From Fimbriimonadaceae bacterium (GTDB lineage: Bacteria; Armatimonadota; Fimbriimonadia; Fimbriimonadales; Fimbriimonadaceae), in the NCBI GenBank assembly GCA_020849075.1, contig JADLGZ010000018.1, positions 1 to 44,831 on the forward strand: a DNA stretch of 44,831 nucleotides. The letters run 5' to 3'. This document shows, piece by piece, positions 24,120 to 32,571 of the stretch. Each line of letters begins with the position of its first letter. Position 1 is the first letter of the stretch. A program made the translations under genes and the position numbers. Below the pieces are notes generated by a model that searched no databases, had not been told where the DNA came from, and worked only from the letters and a program-made list of their open reading frames with translations.

Positions 24120-25472
24120 ATGTTCGCCAGCATCATGGGCAGCGCCGAAAAATCGGCTTCCACTCAAGCCATCTTCCTTAACCCAAGCCTAAACGCACCC
24201 AAGGGCATTTCGATACCGACCAATTTTAAGGGCAAACGAGGCGAACTTAAAGAAGTTCTTGATACAGGGGGACGCACCTTTTTTGTCGGCACGGGACCAG
24301 ACGGCGACATCTTCCATGCGGCTGGTGTGCTGGGTCGGAAGCTAGCAGAGCTTGAGATTCACGAAGTCCAAGTCCTAGGCGACATTGACGCAGTACAACT
24401 AGGAGCTGGTCTCGGGGTCCTAGGCTGGAACCCAACCCAGTTCAAAGGCGCGGGCACCCCAAAGAAGGAGCTCGTGAACCTCACGGTTCAGTTGGAGGAC
24501 ACCGCGGCTTTCAAGAAGGGCCAAGGTATCGGGGACGCGATGAACCTGAGCCGGGACCTGAGCCTCACCCCACCTAACATTGCGACGACCGATTTCATTG
24601 CAAAGCAAGCGGAAAAGCTTGCCAAAGATGCCGGTCTTGAGTGCAAGATTTTTCGAGGCAAGGATCTTGAAAAGGAGAGACTGGTTGGCCACATCAATGT
24701 TGGAAAAGCCAGCGAGAATGAGCCCTGCTTCATTCGTCTCGCTTACAATCCAACGGGGGCCAAGGCTAAGCCGGTTGTCTTGGTCGGCAAGACCATGTGC
24801 TATGACACGGGCGGACTGAGCCTAAAAATTAGCGGCAGTATGGTTGGCATGAAGCAGGATAAAGATGGTGGATGTGCTGTCCTAGGCGCCATGCACCTCA
24901 TCGCTAAGACCCTCAAACCCAACGTACCGGTTATTGCCCTGCTGTGTGTCGCGGAGAACTCGGTCAGCGATGAAGCCTACCGTCCCGATGACATCCTGAC
25001 CTATCGCAATGGGGTGACGGTGGAGGTCACCAATACCGACGCTGAGGGTCGCCTCGTGCTCGCGGATGGCCTCTGCTGGGCGTGCGACCAAGAGGACCCA
25101 GCGGTCATCGTTGATATTGCTACATTGACGGGCGGCGTAGTGACGGCGCTTGGCAAGGTCTACGCCGGCGGATTTGGTAACGATGAAGAATCTTACAGCG
25201 CAATGAACACGGCATCCACGGCAACTGGAGAGCGAGTTTGGAGATTGCCTCTGCATGAGGACTATCGCGAAATGATGAAATCGCCTGTCGCCGACATTCT
25301 TAACTCAAACCCAAATCGACAAGCCCATCCCATTCAGGGAGCCGCGTTCCTCTCCTACTTTGTGAATGAAAAAACGCCGTGGATTCACCTTGATATTGCG
25401 GGCGTCCACAATGCCGAGAAGGACAGCGGCCCGTTCATCAAGGGACCAAATGCTTTTGGGGTGCGCCTATGA
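24120..25472 (+). CDS. M17-family leucyl aminopeptidase
   Basis: A 450-residue cytosolic metallopeptidase that removes N-terminal residues from peptides. The two-metal site is intact: Lys224 and Asp229 in VGKTMCYDTGG, Asp247 in MKQDKDGG, and Asp307, Glu309 and Arg311 in NTDAEGRLVLADGL. Each of these sits 45-46 residues before its counterpart in E. coli PepA, which reflects a shorter N-terminal domain. I chose ATG 24120; the longer ORF from 24030 would cross the divergent GH20 start. A second ATG at 24135 is possible. The stop is 29 bases from the convergent TMEM14-like gene. Confidence 0.93.
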   Translation: MFASIMGSAEKSASTQAIFLNPSLNAPKGISIPTNFKGKRGELKEVLDTGGRTFFVGTGPDGDIFHAAGVLGRKLAELEIHEVQVLGDIDAVQLGAGLGVLGWNPTQFKGAGTPKKELVNLTVQLEDTAAFKKGQGIGDAMNLSRDLSLTPPNIATTDFIAKQAEKLAKDAGLECKIFRGKDLEKERLVGHINVGKASENEPCFIRLAYNPTGAKAKPVVLVGKTMCYDTGGLSLKISGSMVGMKQDKDGGCAVLGAMHLIAKTLKPNVPVIALLCVAENSVSDEAYRPDDILTYRNGVTVEVTNTDAEGRLVLADGLCWACDQEDPAVIVDIATLTGGVVTALGKVYAGGFGNDEESYSAMNTASTATGERVWRLPLHEDYREMMKSPVADILNSNPNRQAHPIQGAAFLSYFVNEKTPWIHLDIAGVHNAEKDSGPFIKGPNAFGVRL

Positions 25473-25501
25473 GCAGAGTTTGTTGCAAGTTGGAAAGGTA
25501 G

Positions 25502-25870
25502 CTAAGCAGTCCGTTTCTTGGCCATGAAGTGAGCTGATGAAAGCGCTAGCAGAACGAGCAACCCCACGACCCAAAGGGTCAGATTAGGCCAAGGCTTCCA
25601 GGTGGATTCTGTGACACCAACTAGCTTCATTTTGCCATCCACGCGAGTCGTCAGGGCAAATTGAATGGTCATGAGGAGGGCCAGGACCGTCGCCCCAATG
25701 TAGGCTAAGCGGGGCTTGCTTGGGACCAAGAAAAAGCAGACAAGAAGCAATAGCCCTACTCCTCCGCCCGCAATAAGGGAGGGGATGCTCCCCTTGCTGG
25801 AATAGGCTTCAATGCCTACGCCAAGATTGAAGAGTCCGTACAAGCCGACGAGTGCGCGGGGCCAAGCCAT
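25502..25870 (-). CDS. TMEM14-like (UPF0136) small membrane protein
   Basis: A 122-residue inner-membrane protein with about four hydrophobic segments. The first half (LYGLFNLGVGIEAYSSKGSIPSLIAGGGVGLLLLV) matches the TMEM14/UPF0136 pattern of a GxxG-rich helix, a Ser-rich turn and a glycine helix. A longer extramembrane loop follows residue 75 and the protein ends in a basic tail (AKKRTA). The molecular role of this family in bacteria is unknown. It lies just downstream of flhA on the same strand with a 17-base gap, but a TACAAT box six bases before its ATG suggests its own promoter. Confidence 0.72.
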   Translation of the reverse strand: MAWPRALVGLYGLFNLGVGIEAYSSKGSIPSLIAGGGVGLLLLVCFFLVPSKPRLAYIGATVLALLMTIQFALTTRVDGKMKLVGVTESTWKPWPNLTLWVVGLLVLLALSSAHFMAKKRTA

Positions 25871-25876
25871 GACCCA

Positions 25877-25882
25877 ATTGTA
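25877..25882 (-). promoter_or_regulatory. -10 element TACAAT of the TMEM14-like gene, leaderless spacing
   Basis: TACAAT on the minus strand ends six bases before the ATG at 25870 and no SD lies between. Confidence 0.4.
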
Positions 25883-25887
25883 CCGGG

Positions 25888-27978
25888 CTAAGCCGCCGCT
25901 TCAGCCTCAGGTTGAACTTGTCCCACGAATTCGACTTCGGCTCGAGATGACACTTCGTTATAGCTGAGGACATGAAGTTGCGGGATATATCTCTCCACGA
26001 GTCGCCGTAGCGGTAAGCGCAACGACGCCGAACATAGAACCACGGCCTGGATTCCTTGAGCCATTGCGTTTTCGGTCTGCTCACGGATACTTCGAATGAG
26101 TCCTTGCTGCGTCGCGGGGTCAATTGCAAGGATGCTTCCGCCTGCAGTGAGCTGAATTTGTTCGGTCAACCGTCGCTCCAAAGTTGGATCCAAGGTGATG
26201 CAGTAAAGCTTATTCTCGTGGTCGAGATATTGGCGGGTAATGGTACGACTGATCGCCGATCGTACAAGCTCGCCCATCTGCTCTGGGTCCTTAACGCGAC
26301 CAGAGTAGTCGGCCATCGTTTCGAGAATGGTGACCATGTCGCGGATGGGCACGCGCTCGCGCAATAGGTGCTGGAGGACCTTCTGAATATCGCCGATCTG
26401 AACCACGTTCGGAACTAATTCCTCAACAACGGCGGCATTGACCTGCTTAGCGTTTTCGACAATCTGGGCAACTTCTTGTCGGGAAAGAAGTTCGGCTGCA
26501 TAGGCCTTCACGATTTCGCTCAGGTGGGTGCTGATCATCGCGCTCGGTTCGATGACGGTGTAGCCATTTCTCTCAGCCACATCGCGGACTTCGCGGCTGA
26601 TCCAAATCGCATCAAGCCCGAAAACGGGGTCCTTTGTTACCTGCCCTGGAATCGGTTGGATGACCCCTCCACTATTGATTGCCAGGAGGAGGTCCGGCTC
26701 TGCGGTAGCACGGGCCACTTCCTCACCGCGCACCTTGATGACGTAGCTGTTGGGCGTCAGGGTAATAGCATCACGAATCCGAACGCTGGGCATCACGTAG
26801 CCGAGATCAATCGCGATTTGGCGCCTGGTAGCTGTGATCCTCTCGGGAAGATCGCCTCCCGCCTTGATGTCTGCGAGCTTGGTGAGACTGTAACCGATTT
26901 CGATTTCCAGTGGGTCAACACTCAGTAAAGGCATAACCGCTTCCGGCGAGGAAGGCGCAGGCCCGGCGGGAACTTGCTCCTTGGGGGCAGGTTCAGCCTT
27001 GGGGCTTGTGAACTTGGCGATTAGATCGCCATTCTTTCGGATGAATCGGCTCAAGGCAATGAGACCTCCTCCAACACCGAGGAAGATGATGGTCGGGAAG
27101 CCGGGCACGAAGCCAAACAAACAAAGGAATGCGCCGCTGGTCAGAATGGCCTTCTCTTGACTGGCAAGCTGAGAAAAGACTTCCCCACCCATGCTCCGCT
27201 CCTGCCCGGCACGGGTCACCAGCAAGCCGCTTGCGGTTGAGACCAACAGGGCTGGAATTTGAGCAACTAGACCTTCGCCGACGGATAAAAGAGCGTAGCG
27301 CTGGAGAATCTGAATGGCGTCGCCTTCTCCTCGAAAGAAGCCTACGGCGAAGCCACCGATAACGTTGATAATAATGATGAGGAGGGCGGCAATGGCATCG
27401 CCCTTGACGAACTTGCTCGCACCGTCCATCGCACCATAGAAGTCTGCCTCTTGCTTGACCTCCTTGCGCCGCTTTCGGGCAGCTTCCTCATCAATCAGCC
27501 CCGCGGCCAAATCAGCATCAATGGCCATCTGCTTACCTGGCATTGCGTCGAGGGTGAATCTAGCTACGACCTCTGAAACGCGACCCGCACCATTGGTGAT
27601 GACCAAGAACTGAACGGCCATCAGGATAAGGAAGGCAACAAATCCAACGACAAAGTCTCCTCCCATGACAAAGTTGCCAAAGGTCTCGATGACATGGCCA
27701 CCATCACCATGACCGAGAATGAGCTTTGTCGCCGCGATGCTCAGGGCAAGTCGAAACAGCGTTGTCACCAATAGCAACGACGGGAAGATGCTGAACTTCA
27801 TCGGCTCATCCACGTTCACCGCGCTCAACAGAATCAGTACAGAACTGGCGAGGGCGATACAAAGACCGAAGTCAAGGAGCCAGGTGGGTAGCGGAAGCAC
27901 CAGCATCGCCACGACAATTAAGAGGCCCACTCCGAGGAGCAGATCTGTGTTCTTAAGGAGACGCTGGAGAGCCTTCAT
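25888..27978 (-). CDS. flhA: Flagellar biosynthesis protein FlhA
   Basis: The 696-residue export-gate subunit of the flagellar type III secretion apparatus, set in the inner membrane. About eight membrane segments occupy the first 330 residues, with the conserved cytoplasmic stretch VARFTLDAMPGKQMAIDADL and KRRKEVKQEADFYGAMDGASKF. The C-terminal cytoplasmic domain (from about residue 360) binds export substrates and chaperones. Length is normal. No other flagellar gene occurs in the window, so it is an isolated member of the set. No Shine-Dalgarno is evident; a hairpin lies 6-22 bases before the ATG. Confidence 0.97.
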   Translation of the reverse strand: MKALQRLLKNTDLLLGVGLLIVVAMLVLPLPTWLLDFGLCIALASSVLILLSAVNVDEPMKFSIFPSLLLVTTLFRLALSIAATKLILGHGDGGHVIETFGNFVMGGDFVVGFVAFLILMAVQFLVITNGAGRVSEVVARFTLDAMPGKQMAIDADLAAGLIDEEAARKRRKEVKQEADFYGAMDGASKFVKGDAIAALLIIIINVIGGFAVGFFRGEGDAIQILQRYALLSVGEGLVAQIPALLVSTASGLLVTRAGQERSMGGEVFSQLASQEKAILTSGAFLCLFGFVPGFPTIIFLGVGGGLIALSRFIRKNGDLIAKFTSPKAEPAPKEQVPAGPAPSSPEAVMPLLSVDPLEIEIGYSLTKLADIKAGGDLPERITATRRQIAIDLGYVMPSVRIRDAITLTPNSYVIKVRGEEVARATAEPDLLLAINSGGVIQPIPGQVTKDPVFGLDAIWISREVRDVAERNGYTVIEPSAMISTHLSEIVKAYAAELLSRQEVAQIVENAKQVNAAVVEELVPNVVQIGDIQKVLQHLLRERVPIRDMVTILETMADYSGRVKDPEQMGELVRSAISRTITRQYLDHENKLYCITLDPTLERRLTEQIQLTAGGSILAIDPATQQGLIRSIREQTENAMAQGIQAVVLCSASLRLPLRRLVERYIPQLHVLSYNEVSSRAEVEFVGQVQPEAEAAA

Positions 27979-27983
27979 TCAAA

Positions 27984-28000
27984 TGGCCCATTGGGGGCCA
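27984..28000. other. Hairpin just upstream of the flhA start
   Basis: TGGCCC and GGGCCA form a perfect 6-bp stem around a five-base loop, covering the place where a ribosome-binding site for flhA would lie. It may influence translation of flhA. Confidence 0.3.
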
Positions 28001-28035
28001 ATTGGATTGTCGGCTGATACCGGCTGATTCTTAAG

Positions 28036-29442
28036 CTAGACGATTACGGTCTTCCACTGACCACGCTTCCAGTAGACCATGGCTAGGAGCCCTTGGGCGA
28101 CCTGTGAGAGGGACATTGCGATCCAGCCGCCGGTGGATCCGAGCCCAAAAGCCGGATGAGTGAGGGTAAAGGCCAAAGGAACCCGGATGGCCCACAATGT
28201 CGCGATCGTGATCCACATTGTGCGCTTCGCATCCCCTGCGCCTTGCATCGCCCCGATGAGCACCATTGCGTACCCAAACATCATCTCGGTCGCGATAAGA
28301 ATCCGAATATAGTTTGCCGCCTCCACCGCCACGCCCGGCTTATCTCCACCCGTGAGCAAGGTCGCAATGTGGGGAGCAAAGATGAACATTGGGATCGACA
28401 CCACTAAGATGACAATGGCGGCATAGTGCCCAGCCATCCAGCCAAGGCGCTCGGCTCGGTTAGGATCCTTAGCCCCTAGACTCTGGCCAACCAGAGCACC
28501 CGCAGCCACTGAAAGTCCAAAGGCGGGCATAAACATCATGCCTTCAAGCGCGATGCCAACCCGCAGGGCCGCGAGAGCATCGGCAGCGGTCGGGGTGTTC
28601 CGCAAGATCATGGTGAAGAACGTGAAACTTCCTACACGCAACAACGACTGCAACGCACTCGGTACGGCAATGGCCTGAATGCGCTTGACCCAGTCCATGC
28701 TGGGCACCTGGAACCGGGCCCGACCCAGCTTTGTTCGTCTGGTGTAGATGAAGTAAAGGATCGCGCTCGCCCATCCGCTCACCGCAATGGCAATTCCGGC
28801 GCCCGTCAGTCCAAGACCCAGCCCGGGAACTTCAAATGCAAGGAAGCCATGACGTCCGTTTGGATAGATTAGAAAGAAATTGAGGATCATATGTAGCAGA
28901 ATTTGAATTCCGCTAATCACCATTGGCGACTTGGTATCGCCAATCCCTCGCATAGAACCGCTCAGCGTCGTAAACACCGCTGTGGCGGGAACTCCAAAGG
29001 CGTAAGCAGTTAAGAAATTCCTGAATAGGGTTGCTGCCTCGGCATTCCCGGCGGGTACCAGAAACGGGGCAGCGAGCGGCGCGATCACTAGGCAAACCGC
29101 CGCTAAGATTAGTCCAACAACAAACGAAAGGCTCAAGCATTGACGGTTCGCCTCCCGATACTCTGCAGGATTATCCGCACCATATGCCCTGGCCACCATT
29201 GCGGTTGAAGCGACGCTGATCGCCATGGCGAGCGAGAACATCAGAAAGATCACGTTCAACGCTGCCCCATGAGCGGTCAAAGAATTGACCGAAAGATGTC
29301 CTACAAAAAAAGTATCCAGCAAGCTATTGATAACTTGCAGGCCGTTCAAGGCAACAGCGGGCCAAGCGAGGGCCCAGACCACCTTGCCATCTACTCTCAA
29401 CCGCCTACGCGCTTTGAGTAGGGCTCGTTTGGTGGTCACCAT
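28036..29442 (-). CDS. MATE-family efflux transporter
   Basis: A 468-residue inner-membrane exporter of the MATE family, which expels organic compounds in exchange for sodium ions or protons. About twelve membrane segments are present in two similar halves; motifs include LAWPAVALNGLQVINSLLDTFFVG in the first helix and GMMFMPAFGLSVAAGALVGQSLGAKDP at the start of the second half. The substrate cannot be predicted. It is divergent from the AIM24 gene, with overlapping promoter elements in the gap, and lies 57 bases upstream of flhA on the same strand. Confidence 0.92.
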   Translation of the reverse strand: MVTTKRALLKARRRLRVDGKVVWALAWPAVALNGLQVINSLLDTFFVGHLSVNSLTAHGAALNVIFLMFSLAMAISVASTAMVARAYGADNPAEYREANRQCLSLSFVVGLILAAVCLVIAPLAAPFLVPAGNAEAATLFRNFLTAYAFGVPATAVFTTLSGSMRGIGDTKSPMVISGIQILLHMILNFFLIYPNGRHGFLAFEVPGLGLGLTGAGIAIAVSGWASAILYFIYTRRTKLGRARFQVPSMDWVKRIQAIAVPSALQSLLRVGSFTFFTMILRNTPTAADALAALRVGIALEGMMFMPAFGLSVAAGALVGQSLGAKDPNRAERLGWMAGHYAAIVILVVSIPMFIFAPHIATLLTGGDKPGVAVEAANYIRILIATEMMFGYAMVLIGAMQGAGDAKRTMWITIATLWAIRVPLAFTLTHPAFGLGSTGGWIAMSLSQVAQGLLAMVYWKRGQWKTVIV

Positions 29443-29450
29443 GCTTACTT

Positions 29451-29460
29451 ATTCTATACT
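29451..29460. promoter_or_regulatory. Overlapping divergent -10 elements between MATE and AIM24 genes
   Basis: On the minus strand TAGAAT (29451-29456) ends eight bases before the MATE ATG. On the plus strand TATACT (29455-29460) lies 39 bases before the AIM24 ATG. The two overlap by two bases, so the promoters should compete. Confidence 0.4.
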
Positions 29461-29499
29461 CATTTGTCTGCAAAACCATTCCCACTGGGCCCAATCGCT

Positions 29500-30156
29500 A
29501 TGCAAGTCGAGCTTCTTCATCAACCCGCTTCCACCATTGCCAAGGTTACATTGAGACACGGCGAGTCAGTCCGAGCCGAGAGCGGGGCCATGATCGCGAT
29601 GACACCGACTATTGAGGTCAAGTCCAAGCTGGAGGGAGGAATCGGTAAGGCTCTCGGACGACTCCTAGCGAAGGAGAGTCTCTTTCAATCCACCTTTACC
29701 GCATCGCTCGGTCCGGGCGAGGTCTTACTGGCCCCAGCCGGACCAGGTGATGTTGTGGCAGTGGAGCCACATGACGGGTTGATGGTGACTAGCGGGTGCT
29801 ACCTTGCGAGCGACCCAGACATAAAGTTCGAAACGATTACCTCGGTGAAGAACTTCTTCAGTGGAGAGGGCATTTTCCTAATGCGCGCCAGAGGGGGCGG
29901 CAAGATTTTGCTCAGTAGCTATGGGGCGATCCATCCCGTGCAACTTCAGCCGGGGCAACAGTACCTGGTTGACACCGGGCATTTGGTGGCTTTCTCCGCC
30001 AGCCTTGGCTACCGCCTGAGGAAGGTGGCAAGAGGTCTGCTCAACACGATCAAAAGCGGCGAAGGAATCGTGGTCGAACTGACAGGTCCCGGCATCGCGT
30101 ACCTTCAGACGCGCACCCCTCACCTCCTTGGTGTTGCCACGGGTGGCAACGACTAG
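29500..30156 (+). CDS. AIM24 / TIGR00266 family protein
   Basis: A 218-residue cytoplasmic protein of the AIM24 family, a beta-rich double-stranded fold of unknown molecular function. Hallmarks are the opening MQVELLHQPASTIAKVTLRHGE, RAESGAMIAMTP, the glycine-rich LEGGIGKALGRLLAKES and the C-terminal VVELTGPGIAYLQTR. ATG 29500 gives the family's usual N-terminus; a TTG at 29464 would start only three bases after the -10 box. The stop TAG overlaps the GTG start of the next gene by one base, so the pair is co-translated. Confidence 0.85.
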   Translation: MQVELLHQPASTIAKVTLRHGESVRAESGAMIAMTPTIEVKSKLEGGIGKALGRLLAKESLFQSTFTASLGPGEVLLAPAGPGDVVAVEPHDGLMVTSGCYLASDPDIKFETITSVKNFFSGEGIFLMRARGGGKILLSSYGAIHPVQLQPGQQYLVDTGHLVAFSASLGYRLRKVARGLLNTIKSGEGIVVELTGPGIAYLQTRTPHLLGVATGGND

Positions 30157-30530
30157 TGTTCTGGCGCAAGTCCTACCTTACCCTCATCAAAGGCCCCTGC
30201 TTAGTGCCGCAATTGACGTTTAAAGGCCGGGCCGCGCTATTGGCGGCACCAACGGCTGACGGCTTCCGTGAACTCGAGGTCTGGCGCCGCCTTTGTGAAG
30301 CTGAGTTGCCTATTCCCTACTGGCTCGGGTCAATTGAGTTTGACGCATTGCAGTTGATTTCACCACCATCGCGGCGCAGTCGGCTCATGCGACTTGGTGA
30401 GGAGTGGGCTGACATTGCTGCAGATGCTCCTTGCCTCGCGCTCATCGGGCAAGGAAACGAGGCAGAGGTTCTCATGCTGGGGTCGCCAACGGAAGATGCT
30501 TGGGCCGAATTCCTTCGGATCAGCGCCTAG
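30156..30530 (+). CDS. Hypothetical protein coupled to AIM24 gene
   Basis: A 124-residue protein that I do not recognise. It begins MFWRKSYLTLIKG, has a hydrophobic core with an EVWRRLCEAELPIPYWLGSIEF stretch, and ends LGSPTEDAWAEFLRISA. There is no signal peptide or clear membrane helix. It starts with GTG in a TAGTG overlap with the AIM24 gene, which argues that it is a real gene working with that protein. Its stop shares the bases CTAG with the stop of the convergent ferredoxin-NADP reductase gene. Confidence 0.65.
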   Translation: MFWRKSYLTLIKGPCLVPQLTFKGRAALLAAPTADGFRELEVWRRLCEAELPIPYWLGSIEFDALQLISPPSRRSRLMRLGEEWADIAADAPCLALIGQGNEAEVLMLGSPTEDAWAEFLRISA

Positions 30531-31507
30531 GCTGGAAGATCCATGTCGCTACTGTGGCCCGGAAACAATCTCGCCTCCGGTTCAATGAGAGTCTTTGCGA
30601 CGCACACCGCCGTAGCAGCCTCACCAACCCCTGTAGCAATGAGCTTGAGTTTTCCGTCAAAGGTACACACATCGCCAACAGCAAACACTCCAGGGCGATT
30701 AGTTTGATAAAGATGATCAACCACAATCTGGTTCTTCTCAATCGTCAAGCCCCACTCCTTTAACGGCCCCAACGAAGACTTAAAGCCGATGTTTACGATG
30801 ACTGTATCGCACTCTATGGTCGAACGCTCCTTCGTCTGGGTGTCCTCCAACTCAATAGCGGAGATCTGCTCATCGCCCTGAATGGCGGCCACGGTCTTGA
30901 AGAGATGAAACCCGACGGGCAGAGCTTTGACCTTCGCCACCGTATCCTCATGAGCTCGGAACCCATCTCGGCGATGGACGATACAAACATTGCTGGCAAC
31001 CTCAGAGAGCGCAAGGGCCCAATCGAAAGCACTGTCTCCACCGCCAATGACAGCGACCCGGCGTCCTGCGAAATCCGCAAGGTGGCGCACGCCATAATGG
31101 AGACCCCTTCCAATCCAGCTCTCTTCATCGGCAAGGCCAATCTTCGTAGGCGAAAAGGCACCAGCACCAGCCGAGATAATCACGGTCTTCGTAGGCATAT
31201 GTAACCCGCTTCTAGTGCTGATAACCATGTCTTCACTCAGCGACTCGGCTGTGTCGCCAAGCACAACTTGGGGAGAGAACTGAGTTCCCTGTTGGGCCAT
31301 TTCTCGCGCAAGATCCTTGGCCAAAATCTTGGGAAAACCCGGCATATCGTAGACATACTTTTCGGGATACAGCGCGGTCAGTTGACCTCCAAGTTCGGGC
31401 AACGAATCAATAATCCTCACCGACATGTTGCGAAGGCCAGCATAGAAGGCAGCGAACAGACCGACGGGCCCGCCGCCAATAATGGTCACATCTACTTGGT
31501 CAGTCAT
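30527..31507 (-). CDS. Ferredoxin--NADP+ reductase (thioredoxin-reductase-like, YumC type)
   Basis: A 326-residue flavoenzyme that passes electrons between NADPH and ferredoxin or flavodoxin. It has two dinucleotide folds: the FAD motif IIGGGPVGLFAAFYAG at the N-terminus and the NADPH motif VIGGGDSAFDWALAL near residue 157, with a GVFAVGDVCTF stretch near the C-terminus that closes the FAD site. It lacks the CxxC pair of thioredoxin reductases, which supports the ferredoxin reductase type. A -10-like TACCTT lies eight bases before the ATG at 31507. The gene is convergent with the AIM24 operon. Confidence 0.9.
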   Translation of the reverse strand: MTDQVDVTIIGGGPVGLFAAFYAGLRNMSVRIIDSLPELGGQLTALYPEKYVYDMPGFPKILAKDLAREMAQQGTQFSPQVVLGDTAESLSEDMVISTRSGLHMPTKTVIISAGAGAFSPTKIGLADEESWIGRGLHYGVRHLADFAGRRVAVIGGGDSAFDWALALSEVASNVCIVHRRDGFRAHEDTVAKVKALPVGFHLFKTVAAIQGDEQISAIELEDTQTKERSTIECDTVIVNIGFKSSLGPLKEWGLTIEKNQIVVDHLYQTNRPGVFAVGDVCTFDGKLKLIATGVGEAATAVCVAKTLIEPEARLFPGHSSDMDLPA

Positions 31508-31511
31508 TCAG

Positions 31512-31910
31512 TCAAAAGGTACCAGACCTCTTCCAACCACTCCGAGGATGAACCGTGGCGCAGACCGGAAACCCCAACTTGTCGCGCCCCTCAAGCTCGG
31601 CCACATATCTTGCCCCGCCCTCCAATTCCTTCGGCAAATAGACCTTGGCGCGCCGACCTATTTGGGTCATGGGCTGCCCTGCTCGTGTGCCCCAGAGGAC
31701 ATATATGAAAGCCCCTTTGGCATCCTTTTGCACAAACTTGCCCGTTGGTTTACCGTCCTTCAACGTAACCGATACCGACCACTCGGCTTCCCCGCCCGTC
31801 AGTTTCTTCAGGTCAATGGGCTCACCGGCTGATCCCTGCCCGCGCTGAATTGCACCCCAGACGCCGGGCATGACATCCAAAAATCGAATCCCAAACTCAA
31901 CTTCCATCAT
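31512..31910 (-). CDS. DUF5990-like protein
   Basis: A 132-residue protein resembling the DUF5990 group: an early IRFLDVMPGVWGAIQRGQG, the middle VTLKDGKPTGKFVQKDAKGAFIYVLWG and IGRRAKVYLP. The function of these small beta-rich proteins is unknown. The start lies in tandem ATG codons (31910/31907) that overlap the last codons of the TPR gene, so the two are co-translated. An upstream ATG at 31958 would lie deeper in that gene. It ends four bases before the start of the ferredoxin reductase gene on the same strand. Confidence 0.6.
   Translation of the reverse strand: MMEVEFGIRFLDVMPGVWGAIQRGQGSAGEPIDLKKLTGGEAEWSVSVTLKDGKPTGKFVQKDAKGAFIYVLWGTRAGQPMTQIGRRAKVYLPKELEGGARYVAELEGRDKLGFPVCATVHPRSGWKRSGTF
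31516..31521 (-). promoter_or_regulatory. Possible -10 element TACCTT of the ferredoxin-NADP reductase gene
   Basis: TACCTT on the minus strand ends eight bases before the ATG at 31507, inside the end of the DUF5990-like gene. Confidence 0.3.
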
Positions 31911-32511
31911 TGGCCAGGGCCCTCTTTGCTTCTGCAATCGCTTCCTTGGCGATCTCAATTGGTCGGGCTATCCCCTGCCGCTCTCGCTCTTCCAAACCGA
32001 GTTCAAAGAACTCTAGGGCCTTCTCATACTCCCCAAGATCGAAGTACGTCCAGCCCAGGTTGTTGTACAAGGGGCCCAGCCAGCGGCGGCACTTCTCGTC
32101 TTGGGCATTCATTGCGATCGCGATTCCTTCTTCGGCCCAGCCGAGTGCCCCCGGAACATCGGCAATGGCGAGCATATGTATGGCGTCAAGCTGGAGATTC
32201 TGCATCTGAAATTCTGTGGCCAACTCCCTGGCAGAAAGAAAGTGAGGTACTGCCTGCTGAGGATGGCCCGAGCTATTGAATATTCGGCCCAGTTCCAATT
32301 CATATCGGACCCGCGCTTCGGGAAATGACCTCTCGACGCTGCACAAGGCATCTCGACCCTCATCAAACATGCCTCGCAGGCTATAGGTTCGGGCAATCTG
32401 CGTCCAGAGGACCGCACGAGTCTGATCATCTGATCCGACGAGATGGCTCCGGAAGACAAGTTCTGTATCTCCAGGCTCGCTAAAGTCCCACAAGCTTTCA
32501 ATGTCAATCAT
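31897..32511 (-). CDS. TPR-repeat protein
   Basis: A 204-residue helical protein with tetratricopeptide-like repeats, for example LGRIFNSSGHPQQAVPHFLSA and LGWTYFDLGEYEKALEFFELGLEE. TPR arrays bind partner proteins or peptides. No signal peptide or other domain is present, so its partner is unknown. The TATGGT element at 32520-32525 (minus strand) lies eight bases before the ATG. It is coupled to the DUF5990-like gene and is divergent from glgA. Confidence 0.8.
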   Translation of the reverse strand: MIDIESLWDFSEPGDTELVFRSHLVGSDDQTRAVLWTQIARTYSLRGMFDEGRDALCSVERSFPEARVRYELELGRIFNSSGHPQQAVPHFLSARELATEFQMQNLQLDAIHMLAIADVPGALGWAEEGIAIAMNAQDEKCRRWLGPLYNNLGWTYFDLGEYEKALEFFELGLEERERQGIARPIEIAKEAIAEAKRALANDGS

Positions 32512-32519
32512 CTGTACTG

Positions 32520-32525
32520 ACCATA
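32520..32525 (-). promoter_or_regulatory. -10 element TATGGT of the TPR gene
   Basis: TATGGT on the minus strand ends eight bases before the ATG at 32511; no ribosome-binding site lies between. Confidence 0.35.
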
Positions 32526-32559
32526 CCTAGCAACATGAGTCCAGTTCAAATATGGAAAA

Positions 32560-32565
32560 TACCCT
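32560..32565 (+). promoter_or_regulatory. Possible -10 element TACCCT of glgA
   Basis: TACCCT ends six bases before the glgA ATG and no SD lies between, the spacing expected for a leaderless message. Confidence 0.3.
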
Positions 32566-32571
32566 TGTTCA

